From an uncultured Rhodanobacteraceae bacterium (GTDB taxonomy: Bacteria > Pseudomonadota > Gammaproteobacteria > Xanthomonadales > SZUA-5): a DNA stretch of 64,000 nucleotides. The DNA lies in contig CALEZI010000058.1 of the NCBI GenBank assembly GCA_937928755.1, forward strand, positions 59,068 through 123,067, written 5' to 3'. Position 1 is the stretch's first letter. Each line of letters opens with the position of its first letter. Positions 37,684 to 47,420 of the stretch are shown here, piece by piece. A model generated the notes under the pieces. The model ran no database searches, had not been told where the DNA came from, and worked only from the letters and a program-made list of their open reading frames with translations. The position numbers and the translations under genes are program-made.

Positions 37684-37719
37684 GTCTAACTCCTGTGAAC
37701 TTCAATCGTCCGTGTACGT

Positions 37720-38226
37720 CTACTTGCGCTTCAGTGCCGTCAGCGCCGCGAATGGATTCGGCCGCCCTGCGTCTGCTTCGCCCTCCGGCTCTGCAGCCGG
37801 TTGTTGCAATCTTGCGTCCGGCTTGCGAGGCACCACCGGAATCGCCAGGATCAACTCATCTTCAATCAGTGCCGCCGGATCGACCAGACCTTCGTCGGTC
37901 AGCGCCGCCTCGTATCCTTCGGGCAACCCAGCGTCGTCGGTCTCGTCCTTCACGAATCCCAGGTGCGTATCGACATGCACCGGCAGTTCGAAACGATCCA
38001 GCGTTGCCTGACAGATCAACGGCAACGCCGTGTCAGCCAGCAGCGCAACACTGCGTTGCCCGATTACATTACGCCCGAAACTCAATTCGTAGCGCACCTC
38101 GCCCTGTGCATCGGCCAACAGACTGGTCAATCGCGGCAGCGCAGCGAGTGGCAGGACCCCAGCGTAGACCCGCCCGGTGGTGACCGCGCGCTCGACGTCG
38201 ATTCGCTCGGGCAATGGCGTAAGCAT
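37720..38226 (-). CDS. yceD: YceD family protein (DUF177), 23S rRNA accumulation
   Basis: 168 residues with the DUF177 signature near EGLVDPAALIEDELILAIPVVP. In E. coli YceD affects 23S rRNA accumulation. It is first in the yceD-rpmF-fab operon. The promoter at 38236-38264 places the transcription start only a few bases before this ATG, so the message may be leaderless. Confidence 0.9.
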   Translation of the reverse strand: MLTPLPERIDVERAVTTGRVYAGVLPLAALPRLTSLLADAQGEVRYELSFGRNVIGQRSVALLADTALPLICQATLDRFELPVHVDTHLGFVKDETDDAGLPEGYEAALTDEGLVDPAALIEDELILAIPVVPRKPDARLQQPAAEPEGEADAGRPNPFAALTALKRK

Positions 38227-38235
38227 AGCCGCGGA

Positions 38236-38264
38236 ATCGTAGGCGGGTCGGGCGGCGCTGTCAA
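38236..38264 (-). promoter_or_regulatory. Strong sigma70 promoter of the yceD-rpmF-fab operon
   Basis: On the minus strand: TTGACA (38259-38264), 17-bp spacer, TACGAT (38236-38241). The expected start is near 38229, 2-5 nt before the yceD ATG. Confidence 0.7.
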
Positions 38265-38359
38265 TCGGGGCGGCGCGAGGCGTTAAGGTCCTCCGGGGTA
38301 ATGAGCACTGCTGTTTCAGGATCTCCCGGTGCCACGCAACTCATTGACAGAAAAATTTT

Positions 38360-38544
38360 GTCCGCAAAGGACGCAAAGGAAAGCAAGAAGAGTGCGTGCT
38401 CAGGGAAGGTGCGGCGAACTCACTTCGACACCACCCACGCTCAGCTCTACTTTGCGTCCTTTGCGTGCCCGGCCAGGCAGCAAGCTGCCCGGCGTTCGAC
38501 GGCCGCGGCATGCCGCGGAAATCCCCGTCTCACCCTTTGCGGAC
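38360..38544. repeat. CGCAAAGGA-family element, long variant
   Basis: Left end GTCCGCAAAGGACGCAAAGG, an internal CTTTGCGTCCTTTGCGTG, and right end CCCTTTGCGGACAAAAA. Inside is a GCATGCCGCGG-type palindrome and a GCCCGGCCAGGCAGC stretch also found in the copy at 19.69 kb. It occupies most of the 464-bp gap between yceD and the next plus-strand gene; no gene is seen. Confidence 0.8.
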
Positions 38545-38690
38545 AAAAATGCAGTCAATGAGGTTCCCATCGTGTTCCGGCATCAGAGGCGACTGCGCTG
38601 CCCTACGACTCCTTGAGACCGATTTCACAGTAGATCATTCCTCGACGCTTCACGCTGCATAATCGAACTGGACAGGAAGCTGAGGTTGCC

Positions 38691-39197
38691 ATGTTGTTGA
38701 AAGCCCTGATTGCCGCGCTGACGCTCGCTTCGCTGGTGGTGATCGGGCTGCTCTGGCGGCTGCTGCTGTTGCGTCGCCGCCAGGACATGCTGCGTTCGAT
38801 CATGGACAGCGCGGACGATCTGGAACGCGAGTTGCACGCCTGCCGCGAGCGCATGCAGACCATGCACCGCTGGGTGTCGACCTTGCCGAGTTCGCTGACG
38901 CGCGACGCGCTGGCGGCGCTGGTGCTCGATCCGCTGGTGCAGAAGGCGCTGCGCGACCTGTTGCAGCAGCGGCTTTGGCTGCGCGACAACGGCGACAGCG
39001 CACCGCTGGCCCGCTTGCGCGGGGTCAAGGGCGATCTGGAGCGCTCGCGCAAGGCGCTGGCCGAGAACATGGACAAGCTCGAAGCCGCCGGCGAGGCACT
39101 CGCCGCAGCGTCCTCGGAGACGCACCCGGTATCGGCACTGATCGCCAGCGCTTACGGCATCGGCAGCGCCGACGCGCGTACTTCCACCCTGCACTGA
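38691..39197 (+). CDS. Hypothetical membrane-anchored coiled-coil protein
   Basis: 168 residues from ATG 38691 with GAGG upstream. One N-terminal membrane helix (LIAALTLASLVVIGLLWRLLLL) is followed by a charged, helical cytoplasmic part with heptad-like stretches (ERELHACRERMQTMH; LERSRKALAENMDKLEAA). No family is recognised. It is 4 bp before yceF, so probably co-transcribed. Confidence 0.65.
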   Translation: MLLKALIAALTLASLVVIGLLWRLLLLRRRQDMLRSIMDSADDLERELHACRERMQTMHRWVSTLPSSLTRDALAALVLDPLVQKALRDLLQQRLWLRDNGDSAPLARLRGVKGDLERSRKALAENMDKLEAAGEALAAASSETHPVSALIASAYGIGSADARTSTLH

Positions 39198-39201
39198 GCC
39201 G

Positions 39202-39786
39202 ATGGCACTGCCCGCGCTGGTGCTGGCATCCGCGTCACGCTACCGCCGCGAGCAACTGGCGCGCATCGGGATCGCCGTGGAATGCGTTGCTGCGGATGTC
39301 GACGAGACACGCGAGGCGGGCGAATTGCCCGCGGCGATGGCGCAGCGCCTGGCGCGCGCGAAGGCCGCCAGCGTGGCGCTGCGGCGAAAGCACGCAATCA
39401 TCATCGGTGCCGATCAGGTCGCGGAACTTGACGGCGAGGTTCTCGGCAAGCCCGGAAACGCCGCAGCACAGCAGCGACAACTGGCGTCCAGCAGCGGGCG
39501 CGCGTTGCGCTTCCACACCGCACTGGCCGTCGTCGATACCACGACCAACGCCTGGGCCGAGCACATCGACCTCACGGTCTGCCACATGCGCGCCCTCGGC
39601 GATGCCGAAATTGCGCGCTACGTGGCCGCCGAACCTGCGCATGATTGCGCCGGCGGGTTCAAGGTCGAGGGCCTCGGCATCACGCTGTTCGAACGCATCG
39701 ACAGCGAGGATCCGAGCGCGCTGGTCGGCCTGCCGCTGATTGCGCTGGGTCGCTGCTTGCGCGCGGCGGGATTTGTGCTGCCATGA
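39202..39786 (+). CDS. yceF: 7-methyl-GTP pyrophosphatase (Maf/YceF type)
   Basis: 194 residues. LASASRYRREQL (7-18), DVDETRE, IIGADQV, GKPGN, AGGFKVEGLGITLFERIDSE and DPSALVGLPLIAL match the YceF subgroup of Maf nucleotide pyrophosphatases, which prefer m7GTP. E. coli yceF neighbours yceD-rpmF-fab, as here (divergent). Removing non-canonical nucleotides is the presumed role. Confidence 0.9.
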   Translation: MALPALVLASASRYRREQLARIGIAVECVAADVDETREAGELPAAMAQRLARAKAASVALRRKHAIIIGADQVAELDGEVLGKPGNAAAQQRQLASSSGRALRFHTALAVVDTTTNAWAEHIDLTVCHMRALGDAEIARYVAAEPAHDCAGGFKVEGLGITLFERIDSEDPSALVGLPLIALGRCLRAAGFVLP

Positions 39787-39829
39787 TTGAACGCCGATCC
39801 ACCACGCGAAACCCTGAACGGAGCACCCG

Positions 39830-40780
39830 ATGACCGTCGAAGCTGATGCGCGCCAGGCCAGGGATCTGATTGCGCCGCTGCACGCCGCAGAAGCGCAGAT
39901 CAACAGCGTGGTGCTCGGCAAACCGCGTGAAATACGGCTGACGCTGGTATGTCTGCTCGCCGGCGGCCATCTGCTGCTCGAGGATCTTCCCGGGGTCGGC
40001 AAGACCACCCTGGCGCAGGCATTGGCGGCGACCTTCGATCTCGATTTCGGCCGGGTCCAGTTCACCAGCGACCTGTTGCCCGCCGACCTTATCGGGGTTT
40101 CGGTGTTCGACCCGCAGACGCGGCGCTTCGACTTCCATCCGGGTCCGATCTTTGCCCAGATGTTGCTCGCCGATGAGATCAATCGCGGCACGCCCAAGCT
40201 GCAGAGCGCGCTATTGGAAGCGATGGCCGAGCAGCAGGTGACGGTCGATGGTGCCAGCCACCGACTGCCGGATCCTTTCGTGGTCATCGCCACACAAAAT
40301 CCGCTGGAGCAGAGCGGCACCTTTCCGCTGCCGGAGTCGCAACTCGACCGCTTCATGTTTTCGCTCAATCTGGGTTATCCGGACGAAGGCGCGGAAAAGG
40401 CCCTGCTTGCCGCACGCGAACGCCGCGCGCTGATCGCCGATCTCAAGCCGCTGCTCGATGGCGAACGCCTGGCGCGCCTGCGCGACGCGGCGCAGGCGCT
40501 GCATGCCAGTCCCGCTGCCATCGACTACGTCTATGCATTGGTGGCCGCCACTCGCAGCGAGCGCCGCGTGCGCATCGGACTGTCGCCACGCGCCGGCATC
40601 GCGCTGTTGCGCGCGGCGCGCTCGCATGCGCTGCTGGCCGGGCGCAATCATGTTCTGCCTGAGGACCTGCAAGCGGTGTTCGTTGCCGTCGCCCGGCACC
40701 GATTGCTGCTGAACGCCGACGCCAGCGGCGACGGCGCATCGGTGGCGCGCGATCTGCTCGCCCAAGTCGCGATTCCCTGA
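39830..40780 (+). CDS. MoxR-type AAA ATPase
   Basis: 316 residues: Walker A DLPGVGKTT (52-60), Walker B LLADEIN, sensor TQNPLEQSGTFPLPESQLDRF, the MoxR family signature. It is followed closely by a DUF58 protein and a transglutaminase membrane protein, the standard MoxR cluster, where the ATPase is thought to act as a chaperone for a metal- or peptide-linked target. Confidence 0.92.
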   Translation: MTVEADARQARDLIAPLHAAEAQINSVVLGKPREIRLTLVCLLAGGHLLLEDLPGVGKTTLAQALAATFDLDFGRVQFTSDLLPADLIGVSVFDPQTRRFDFHPGPIFAQMLLADEINRGTPKLQSALLEAMAEQQVTVDGASHRLPDPFVVIATQNPLEQSGTFPLPESQLDRFMFSLNLGYPDEGAEKALLAARERRALIADLKPLLDGERLARLRDAAQALHASPAAIDYVYALVAATRSERRVRIGLSPRAGIALLRAARSHALLAGRNHVLPEDLQAVFVAVARHRLLLNADASGDGASVARDLLAQVAIP

Positions 40781-40792
40781 GCCGCCGCCGAC

Positions 40793-41797
40793 GTGGCGAA
40801 CGTCGCCCCGAAGTCCCCCGATCGGCTGCTGCGCTGGCGCGAGTGGGTGTGGCGCGAACTCGACCGGCGCCTGCCCAATCTGACGCGGCGCCACCGCAAC
40901 GAGCAATTGCCGATCACGCTGAATCAACGCCGGGTCTACATCGTGCCGAGCGGCTTCGGCCTGTACTTCGCGCTGATGATGCTGGCGATCCTGGCCGGCG
41001 CGCTGAATTACAACAACAACAGCGCGCTGCTGTTCGGTCTGCTGGCAGTCAGTCTCGGCGCAGTGTCGATGCTCCAGACCTTTCGCAATCTGGATCGACT
41101 GAGCCTGGTGCAGGTCAGTGCCGATCCGGTTCACGCCGGCGACCCCCTGCAGTTGAGTTTTCACCTGCGCTGCGAGGATCTGCGCACCCGTTTCGCAGTC
41201 ACCCTGCGTTTCGACCAGGAATGGCGCCATGTCGAGGTGGCGCCAGGGCGCATCACTCAGGTCGAATTTGCCTTGCCGAGCGTTGCCCGCGGCTGGTACG
41301 GGCCGCCGCCCGTACGCATCTCGACCACCTGGCCGTTCGGTCTGTTCCACGCCTGGAGCTACCTGCATTCGGACGTGCAGGTGCTGGTTTATGCCCGCCC
41401 GGAAACGCCGCCTGCAGCGCTGCCGCGCTTGCCGGACCGAGGCCGGATCGGCGGCGCCGACCCTGGCGATGAGGACCTGCGTTCGCTGCGCGAGTACCAG
41501 GCTGGCGATCCAACTCGGCTGGTGGCGTGGAAAGCCAGCGCGCGCACCGGCGAATTGCTGGTACGTCAGCTGGAGGTGCCGCACGCGCGCGAAACCGTGC
41601 TCGACTTCAACGCCATCGTTGGCCTCGACCTCGAGCAACGGCTGTCGCGACTGACGCGCTGGGTGCTGGAAGCCGAGCGCGCCGGCATCCGCTATCGACT
41701 GCAATTGCCGGGACTGAACCTTGGGCCGGACCTCGGCCCGGCCCACCGCTTACGCGCGCTCAAGGCGCTGGCCCTGTATGCGCTCCCCGGTTCTTAG
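40793..41797 (+). CDS. DUF58 membrane protein
   Basis: 334 residues from a GTG at 40793. Two membrane helices near residues 50-90 (FGLYFALMMLAILAGAL; ALLFGLLAVSLGAVSML). The DUF58 motif is LRSLREYQAGDPTRLVAWKA. It partners MoxR and TgpA in an operon; biochemical role unknown. The end overlaps the next gene by 20 bp. Confidence 0.9.
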   Translation: MANVAPKSPDRLLRWREWVWRELDRRLPNLTRRHRNEQLPITLNQRRVYIVPSGFGLYFALMMLAILAGALNYNNNSALLFGLLAVSLGAVSMLQTFRNLDRLSLVQVSADPVHAGDPLQLSFHLRCEDLRTRFAVTLRFDQEWRHVEVAPGRITQVEFALPSVARGWYGPPPVRISTTWPFGLFHAWSYLHSDVQVLVYARPETPPAALPRLPDRGRIGGADPGDEDLRSLREYQAGDPTRLVAWKASARTGELLVRQLEVPHARETVLDFNAIVGLDLEQRLSRLTRWVLEAERAGIRYRLQLPGLNLGPDLGPAHRLRALKALALYALPGS

Positions 41798-43769
41798 CCC
41801 ACGCCAGTTCGAATGGACGCTGGCAGCCTTCGTCGCCACGCTGCTGGCGCACCTTTTGTGGTTGCCTGCATGGTTGGGCGCAACGCTGTGCGGCATCGTG
41901 CTCGCGCGATGGCTGCAGCGGCGCGCCTATGCGCGCGCCTGGCCGGCCTGGATCAAGTTCCCGCTGCTGCTGGCGATACTGGCCCTGGTGGTGGTGGCGT
42001 TCGGCAACGCCGGGACACGTCAGGCCGGACCCACGGCAGCCCTGATCGGACTGGCCACGCTCAAGCTGATCGAGTCGGAGCGCCGTCGCGACGGCCTGCT
42101 GATCCTGACCGTGGCGCTGTTCCTGGTGACCGTACTGTTTCTGTTCGAGGATGGACTGGGCGTCACCCTGTACATGGTGATTCCGACCTTGCTGATCTTT
42201 CTGGCGCTCAACGAAGTCAGCGCGCCGCCCGGCACCCGCGGCGGACTGGCCACGCAACTGGGTACGCTGGGCCGCGAGTTTCTGTTGCTGCTGGCGGTGG
42301 TGCTGCCGCTCACCGTATTCCTGTTCCTCTCGGTGCCGCGCCTGAGCGAGCCGCTCTGGGGTACTCGCGACAACCAGCCGCTGGCGCGCACCGGACTGTC
42401 GCAGGAAATGTCGCCCGGCAGCATCACCGAATTGATCGGCGACGACACGCCGGTCATGCGCGTGACCTTTCCCGAACGGCAGCCTCCGAAGAACGCCCTG
42501 TACTGGCGCGGCCCGGTGCTGTGGCGCTTCGATGGCGTCACCTGGCGAAGCAACAACTTCGCCAATCCGGGGCAATCGCTCGGGCGACTCGTTGGGCCTC
42601 AGCGCGGCGCCAGCGATGACCTGCGTTACCAGGTGATGATGGATCCGAACGACCGACGCTGGCTGTTCACCCTGGATCTGGCCACCGGCTTTCCGGCCGA
42701 CAGCAGCCGCACCATCGAAGGTCTCGTCGAGCGCGATCGACCGGTCACCAGCCTGTATGCCTTCGAAGCCTGGGCCGCGCTGGACCAACCGGTGCCGCTG
42801 TGGGCAGCACCGTCGGTGCAACGCGAGAACGGCCTGCAACTGCCGCCTGACCTCAACCCGCGCACCGCCGCACTGGCGCGATCCTGGCGTGCGGCAATCG
42901 GCGACGACCCGATCGCACTCGCCGAGCGCGCCATGACCTACATCCGCAGCGAGAATTTCGGTTACTCGCTGAGCCCGCCACCGCTGGTCGGCGCGCACCG
43001 CATGGACGAATTTCTGTTCGAGACCCGACAGGGTTTCTGCGAGCACTACGCAGCCGCTTTCGTGGTGCTGATGCGCGGCGCCGGGGTACCGGCACGGGTG
43101 GTCACCGGTTACCTCGGCGGCGACTACAACCGCGTCGGCGGCTACTGGATCGTGCGCAACTCGGATGCCCATGCCTGGGTCGAGATCCTGGTCGATGGAC
43201 GCGGCTGGATCCGCGCCGATCCCACCGCCGCGATCGCCCCGGAACGGGTCGAACAAAGCGGCAGCAGTTTTGCTGGACAGGCGATCGGCGACGACATCGA
43301 GTGGCTGCGTTCGCTGCGCGAACGCGCCGATGCGGCGCGCGCCTGGTGGAACAACAAAGTGGTGCGCTTCGACAACCTGAGTCAACAGAGCTTTTTCGCC
43401 AACATCGGCGTCGATCCTGACGACTGGCGGCAGCTTGCCGGCTGGATGGGCGGCGGCCTTGCGCTGCTCGGCCTGCTGACCGCGCTGGTGTTTTATCTGC
43501 AGCAGCGCCGCGAACCGGAAGACGCCGCTCGGCAAATCTACCGGCGCTTTCTCAAGGACCTGGAACGCCGCGGAGTGCGCGCTGGCGCCAGTGAAGGGCC
43601 ACGCGATTTCGCCCGGCGCGCGGCGATCGCGCTGCCGCAACTCGAAAGCGTGATCCAGCGGTTCACGCGCGCCTACGAGGACACCCGCTACGGCGTACCC
43701 GACGACGCCTCGCTGAACCGCCTGCAACGAGCGCTTCGCGAATTTCGCAGCGCTCTTGCACAAGCGTGA
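41778..43769 (+). CDS. TgpA-like transglutaminase membrane protein (DUF3488/DUF4129)
   Basis: 663 residues from ATG 41778. Several N-terminal membrane helices, then a periplasmic transglutaminase core: Cys in RQGFCEHYAAAFVVLMR, His in NSDAHAWVEI, Asp in WIRADPTAA, one more helix (LAGWMGGGLALLGLLTALVF) and a DUF4129 tail. The Pseudomonas homologue TgpA is essential. In the MoxR-DUF58-TgpA operon it may act on cell-wall or protein substrates. Confidence 0.9.
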   Translation: MRSPVLSPRQFEWTLAAFVATLLAHLLWLPAWLGATLCGIVLARWLQRRAYARAWPAWIKFPLLLAILALVVVAFGNAGTRQAGPTAALIGLATLKLIESERRRDGLLILTVALFLVTVLFLFEDGLGVTLYMVIPTLLIFLALNEVSAPPGTRGGLATQLGTLGREFLLLLAVVLPLTVFLFLSVPRLSEPLWGTRDNQPLARTGLSQEMSPGSITELIGDDTPVMRVTFPERQPPKNALYWRGPVLWRFDGVTWRSNNFANPGQSLGRLVGPQRGASDDLRYQVMMDPNDRRWLFTLDLATGFPADSSRTIEGLVERDRPVTSLYAFEAWAALDQPVPLWAAPSVQRENGLQLPPDLNPRTAALARSWRAAIGDDPIALAERAMTYIRSENFGYSLSPPPLVGAHRMDEFLFETRQGFCEHYAAAFVVLMRGAGVPARVVTGYLGGDYNRVGGYWIVRNSDAHAWVEILVDGRGWIRADPTAAIAPERVEQSGSSFAGQAIGDDIEWLRSLRERADAARAWWNNKVVRFDNLSQQSFFANIGVDPDDWRQLAGWMGGGLALLGLLTALVFYLQQRREPEDAARQIYRRFLKDLERRGVRAGASEGPRDFARRAAIALPQLESVIQRFTRAYEDTRYGVPDDASLNRLQRALREFRSALAQA

Positions 43770-43855
43770 CCTGTGTGTGCGGTCAACTGCGGTAAATGCC
43801 GGCTCTGTTACTGTGAGGTCGATGCCTGATTGCCTTTCGATCAAGGAGACTGCCG

Positions 43856-44374
43856 ATGTCTCGTTTCGCAATCATCAACATTGCCGCCGCCTTCATGTTG
43901 TCGGCCTGCGCCACGGTTCCGGCGCCCCTGCGCGGCGAATTCGCGCAGGTCGCCCCCGAGCAGGCAGCGGTTGAACAGCGGGTGCGCTGGGGCGGGCGCG
44001 TGATCGACGTGCTGCCAGGCCCCGATCAAACCTGTCTGGAAGTCCTCGGCATGCCACTCGACGGCAGCGCGCGTCCGATGGACCTGGATGCCGACATCGG
44101 CCGCTTTCGTGCGTGCAAACCTGGTTTCCTCGACCCGGCGATATTCATCAGCGGCCGCGAAGTTACCGTGATCGGCGCGATCGGATCCGAAGTCGAACGC
44201 CAGATCGGCGAGTACACTTACCGGATGCCGCAGATGCGGGTGGAAACGCTGTTCCTGTGGCCCGAGCGCGCGGACGTCGACATCGTCTACCTGCATTCGG
44301 ATGCAATGTTCGGTTACTACCCGTGGTGGCCGATGCCGCCCCGTGTGGTCTACCGCCCACCGCGTCGAAACTGA
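43856..44374 (+). CDS. Slp family outer-membrane lipoprotein
   Basis: 172 residues with AAGGAG 8 bp upstream. Lipobox LSAC (cleavage before Cys18) marks a lipoprotein. The body (RVRWGGRVIDVLPGPDQTC, LEVLGMPLDGSARP, GREVTVIGAIG, YRMPQMRVETLFLWP) fits the Slp starvation-inducible lipoprotein family. Function is unknown; outer-membrane location is inferred from residues after Cys (ATVP, no Asp at +2). Confidence 0.85.
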   Translation: MSRFAIINIAAAFMLSACATVPAPLRGEFAQVAPEQAAVEQRVRWGGRVIDVLPGPDQTCLEVLGMPLDGSARPMDLDADIGRFRACKPGFLDPAIFISGREVTVIGAIGSEVERQIGEYTYRMPQMRVETLFLWPERADVDIVYLHSDAMFGYYPWWPMPPRVVYRPPRRN

Positions 44375-44476
44375 ACAGCCCGCGCAGCAACACCGCAAAC
44401 GTGCGCCAGCGCACCGAGCCTGGCGTTTCGCTCCACTTACGCTGATCCACGCCCCCACTGAACACAGGTCCCGACC

Positions 44477-44923
44477 ATGAAAATTTCCAGCTTGGCATTA
44501 GCCGGCATCATCGCGGTCAGCGGCATCGGCTTCAGCGCCGGCGCCAACGCCGACCCGTACCGCGATCGCAACGACAATCGTCATGAGGTTTGCGACAACT
44601 GCGGCACCGTGCGCAGCATTTCGCGCGTCAACCGTCGCAGCAACAATACCGGCGCCATCGTGCTCGGCGCAGTCATCGGCGGCGCGCTTGGCAATCAGGT
44701 CGGCGGTGGTAGCGGCAAGAAGGCCGCCACCGTGGCCGGCGCCGTTGCCGGCGGCGCGATCGCCAACAATGCGACGCGCGACGACAAGCGCAAGACCTTC
44801 TATCGCATCGAGGTGCGCATGGACAACGGTCGCGTTCGCTCTTTCGACCAGAGCAGCAGCTACGGTCTGCGCGTTGGTTCGCGCGTCGAGATCCACCGGG
44901 GTTCGGTTTATCGCGAAGGCTGA
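44477..44923 (+). CDS. Glycine-zipper 2TM protein
   Basis: 148 residues with a signal peptide (MKISSLALAGIIAVSGIGFS). A Rick_17kDa-like glycine zipper spans about 57-95 (GAIVLGAVIGGALGNQVGGG, AVAGGAIANNATR), followed by a small beta domain (YRIEVRMDNGRVRSFDQSS). Outer-membrane 17-kDa-antigen/SmpA-like proteins of this type stabilise the envelope; the exact role is unknown. Confidence 0.85.
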   Translation: MKISSLALAGIIAVSGIGFSAGANADPYRDRNDNRHEVCDNCGTVRSISRVNRRSNNTGAIVLGAVIGGALGNQVGGGSGKKAATVAGAVAGGAIANNATRDDKRKTFYRIEVRMDNGRVRSFDQSSSYGLRVGSRVEIHRGSVYREG

Positions 44924-44946
44924 GAACCGCTGGTCGGCGTCGGCCG

Positions 44947-46707
44947 TCAGTCGACGCGAACCTGGAATGCCTCCTGCAGCGCAATGACGCCGGCGCGCGC
45001 CAGCGTGATTGCGTTCTGCGTCACCGAGATCATGCCCTGCTTCACCGCAAGATCGTGGATCGCATTGGCATCCGCGCCGGGCACGATCAGCCGGCTGATC
45101 TCCGGGGTGACTTCGAGCAGTTCATAAATGCCGATGCGGCCCTTGACACCCCGGCCTTCGCACTTCGGGCAACCTTGTCCGATGTAGAAGACTTCGTCGG
45201 CGCCGACACCGAGCACTTCGCGAATGTGCGGATCGACCGGCTCCGGCACCTTGCAATAGCGACAGTTGCGCCGACCCAGACGCTGCGCCAGCACCGCCAG
45301 CAGCGTCGATTTCAGCAGGAACGGCAGTACCCCGAGATCGAGCAGGCGGGTGATCGTGGTGGCTGCGTTGTTGGTATGCAGCGTGGAGAACACCAGGTGC
45401 CCGGTGAGTGCGCTTTCGACGGCAATTTCGGCGGTTTCGTGATCGCGAATCTCGCCGATCATCACCACATCGGGATCGTGCCGCAGAATGTTGCGCAGGG
45501 TACGGTCGAAGGTCAGCCCCGCGGCCCGATTGATCTGCACCTGGAGCACATCCTCGATCTTCGCTTCCACCGGATCTTCGACGGTGATGATGTTGACGTT
45601 CTGCTTGCGGCATTCCAGAACCGCGGCGTACAGCGTGGTCGACTTGCCGGAGCCGGTCGGCCCGGTCACCAGCAACATGCCCTGGCCACGCATGATGACG
45701 TCGCGGAACAGGCGCTCGTCGCGTGGACCGAAACCGATCTCGGCCACGCTGCGCAGCCCGAAAGCGGTGTTCAGGATGCGAATGACCACGGCTTCACCGT
45801 GGATCGTCGGTATCACCGAAATGCGCAGGTCGACTTGCATGTTGCCGCTGTTGGCGCTGGCGCGACCATCCTGCGGCACCCGGTGCTCGGCCAGGTTCAT
45901 GCCGCCGATCACCTTGATGCGACTGACCACCGCCGGCAACAAAGCTCGCAAGAAACGCCGCACCGAAATCAGGTCGCCGTCGATGCGATAGAGCAACTCG
46001 AAGGTCTGCGCTCCGGGGCGGATATGGATGTCCGACGCGCGCCGCTGGATCGCCTCGTCGACCAGTTCGGCGACGATTTTCACCACCGGCTGCTCGGTAG
46101 CCAGGCGTTCGATATCGCGTTGAACGTCGGCCTGAGTGGTCAGGCGCGGATCGAGTCCGAGCCGCCGGATCAGGGCTTCGTCCTCGGTCCTGTCGAACTG
46201 ATTCGACAGTCCCTGACGCACCAGATTGGAGCGCGCCAGAATCGGGATCACCCGTCGCGAAACCGAGAACTCGACGGCAGCGCAGGCTTCGGCGTCGCTC
46301 ATCAAGACGGCGAGCAGTTTGTCGTTGACCGCCAGCGGCAGCACCAGCAGCCGCCGCGATACCGGAGTCGGCAACAACTCGCGCAGTTCCGCATCGATCT
46401 CGAGCACGTCGCACTCGAGCAATGGTACGCCAAGGCGCGCGGCGCGCTCGGCCACGGTGGCCAGCTCGGGATCATCGTGGCGCAACGCAGCCGCCTCGGC
46501 GACGCTCATGACGCGAAAACCGGCAAGGCGGTCGATGGTCACCGTGAAATCGACATTGAGCCAGCGGCGCACATCGTCGAGACTGCTCAGTACGACCAGG
46601 CGCCCGCCATTGCCACCGGCGTTCTCGGCGACACCACCCGAGCCGCGGCCACTCTCGGCCACGGCAAGATATTCGGCGACATCCGACATTCCCGCGGCGA
46701 CGCTCAT
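44947..46707 (-). CDS. GspE/PilB-type secretion ATPase
   Basis: 586 residues from ATG 46707 (GTG 46731 possible). N-terminal GspE-II domain, then the ATPase: Walker A GPTGSGKST, Asp box TVEDPVE, Walker B HDPDVVMIGEIRDHETAEI, His box STLHTNNA, and a tetracysteine zinc site (CRYC...CPKCEG). It powers type II secretion or type IV pili. No gsp or pil genes flank it, so which system it serves is not clear; GspE is as likely as PilB. Confidence 0.85.
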   Translation of the reverse strand: MSVAAGMSDVAEYLAVAESGRGSGGVAENAGGNGGRLVVLSSLDDVRRWLNVDFTVTIDRLAGFRVMSVAEAAALRHDDPELATVAERAARLGVPLLECDVLEIDAELRELLPTPVSRRLLVLPLAVNDKLLAVLMSDAEACAAVEFSVSRRVIPILARSNLVRQGLSNQFDRTEDEALIRRLGLDPRLTTQADVQRDIERLATEQPVVKIVAELVDEAIQRRASDIHIRPGAQTFELLYRIDGDLISVRRFLRALLPAVVSRIKVIGGMNLAEHRVPQDGRASANSGNMQVDLRISVIPTIHGEAVVIRILNTAFGLRSVAEIGFGPRDERLFRDVIMRGQGMLLVTGPTGSGKSTTLYAAVLECRKQNVNIITVEDPVEAKIEDVLQVQINRAAGLTFDRTLRNILRHDPDVVMIGEIRDHETAEIAVESALTGHLVFSTLHTNNAATTITRLLDLGVLPFLLKSTLLAVLAQRLGRRNCRYCKVPEPVDPHIREVLGVGADEVFYIGQGCPKCEGRGVKGRIGIYELLEVTPEISRLIVPGADANAIHDLAVKQGMISVTQNAITLARAGVIALQEAFQVRVD

Positions 46708-46832
46708 GGCGTGCGCCCATCCCGATTGCACTTCACGACAGTCCAGTGCCCCCTGTGGCGACTGACTTCCAGCTTGATCTCGCCCTTACCCTACCCTGCG
46801 GCCCAGACCCTCCGCCTTGCGCAGGATCAACG

Positions 46833-47420
46833 TCAGGCGCGCTTGTAGTAAGGGCTGACGCCACTGGCGTGGTCGGTGCTGTCGCGCACCGCGGTGATTT
46901 CCGGCAGGCGCTCGCGAAGGGTTTTCTCCACACCGTGCTTGAGCGTCACATCGACCTGTTTGCAGCCGTGGCAGCCGCCGCCGAACTGCAGCACGACCTC
47001 ACCCTCGGCGCTGATCTCGACGAGGCTGACCCGGCCACCGTGGCTGGCCACGGCCGGATTGATCTCGGTTTCCAGGACATGTTGCACACGCTCGACCAGG
47101 CTGGAACCAGCGCCAGGGACCGAACCCTTCAGTTTGGGTGCGCGAATCGTCAGTTGGCCACCGGTACGCAGTTGCTCGTAACTGATGCTGACGCTGTCCA
47201 GCCAGGGTGCGCTGCCGGCATCGATGTAGACCGAAAACGCATCGCAATCGATGACAAAGTCGTCTGCGCGCGCCTCGCTTGCATCGCAGAATTCCAGGCG
47301 GCAATCGCCCGACGGCGTGCCTGGCTTGACCGCAACCAGACGAATGCCGAGGTTGGCCACGCCCTGCTGGGCAATCAGTTTGGTGAAGTAATCACGGGCG
47401 TTGTCGGCGATTTCTATCAT
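46833..47420 (-). CDS. nfuA: Fe-S biogenesis protein NfuA
   Basis: 195 residues from ATG 47420. N-terminal degenerate A-type domain (without the Cys ligands) and C-terminal Nfu domain with Cys150 and Cys153 in FGGGCHGCKQVDVTL, matching E. coli NfuA Cys149/152. It carries a [4Fe-4S] cluster to target proteins under stress. Divergent from phhB. Confidence 0.95.
   Translation of the reverse strand: MIEIADNARDYFTKLIAQQGVANLGIRLVAVKPGTPSGDCRLEFCDASEARADDFVIDCDAFSVYIDAGSAPWLDSVSISYEQLRTGGQLTIRAPKLKGSVPGAGSSLVERVQHVLETEINPAVASHGGRVSLVEISAEGEVVLQFGGGCHGCKQVDVTLKHGVEKTLRERLPEITAVRDSTDHASGVSPYYKRA

Noticed and set aside
41760..43871. Open frame of 703 codons on the minus strand
   Set aside because: Antisense to the TgpA-like gene, which has the Cys-His-Asp transglutaminase motifs and fits the operon.
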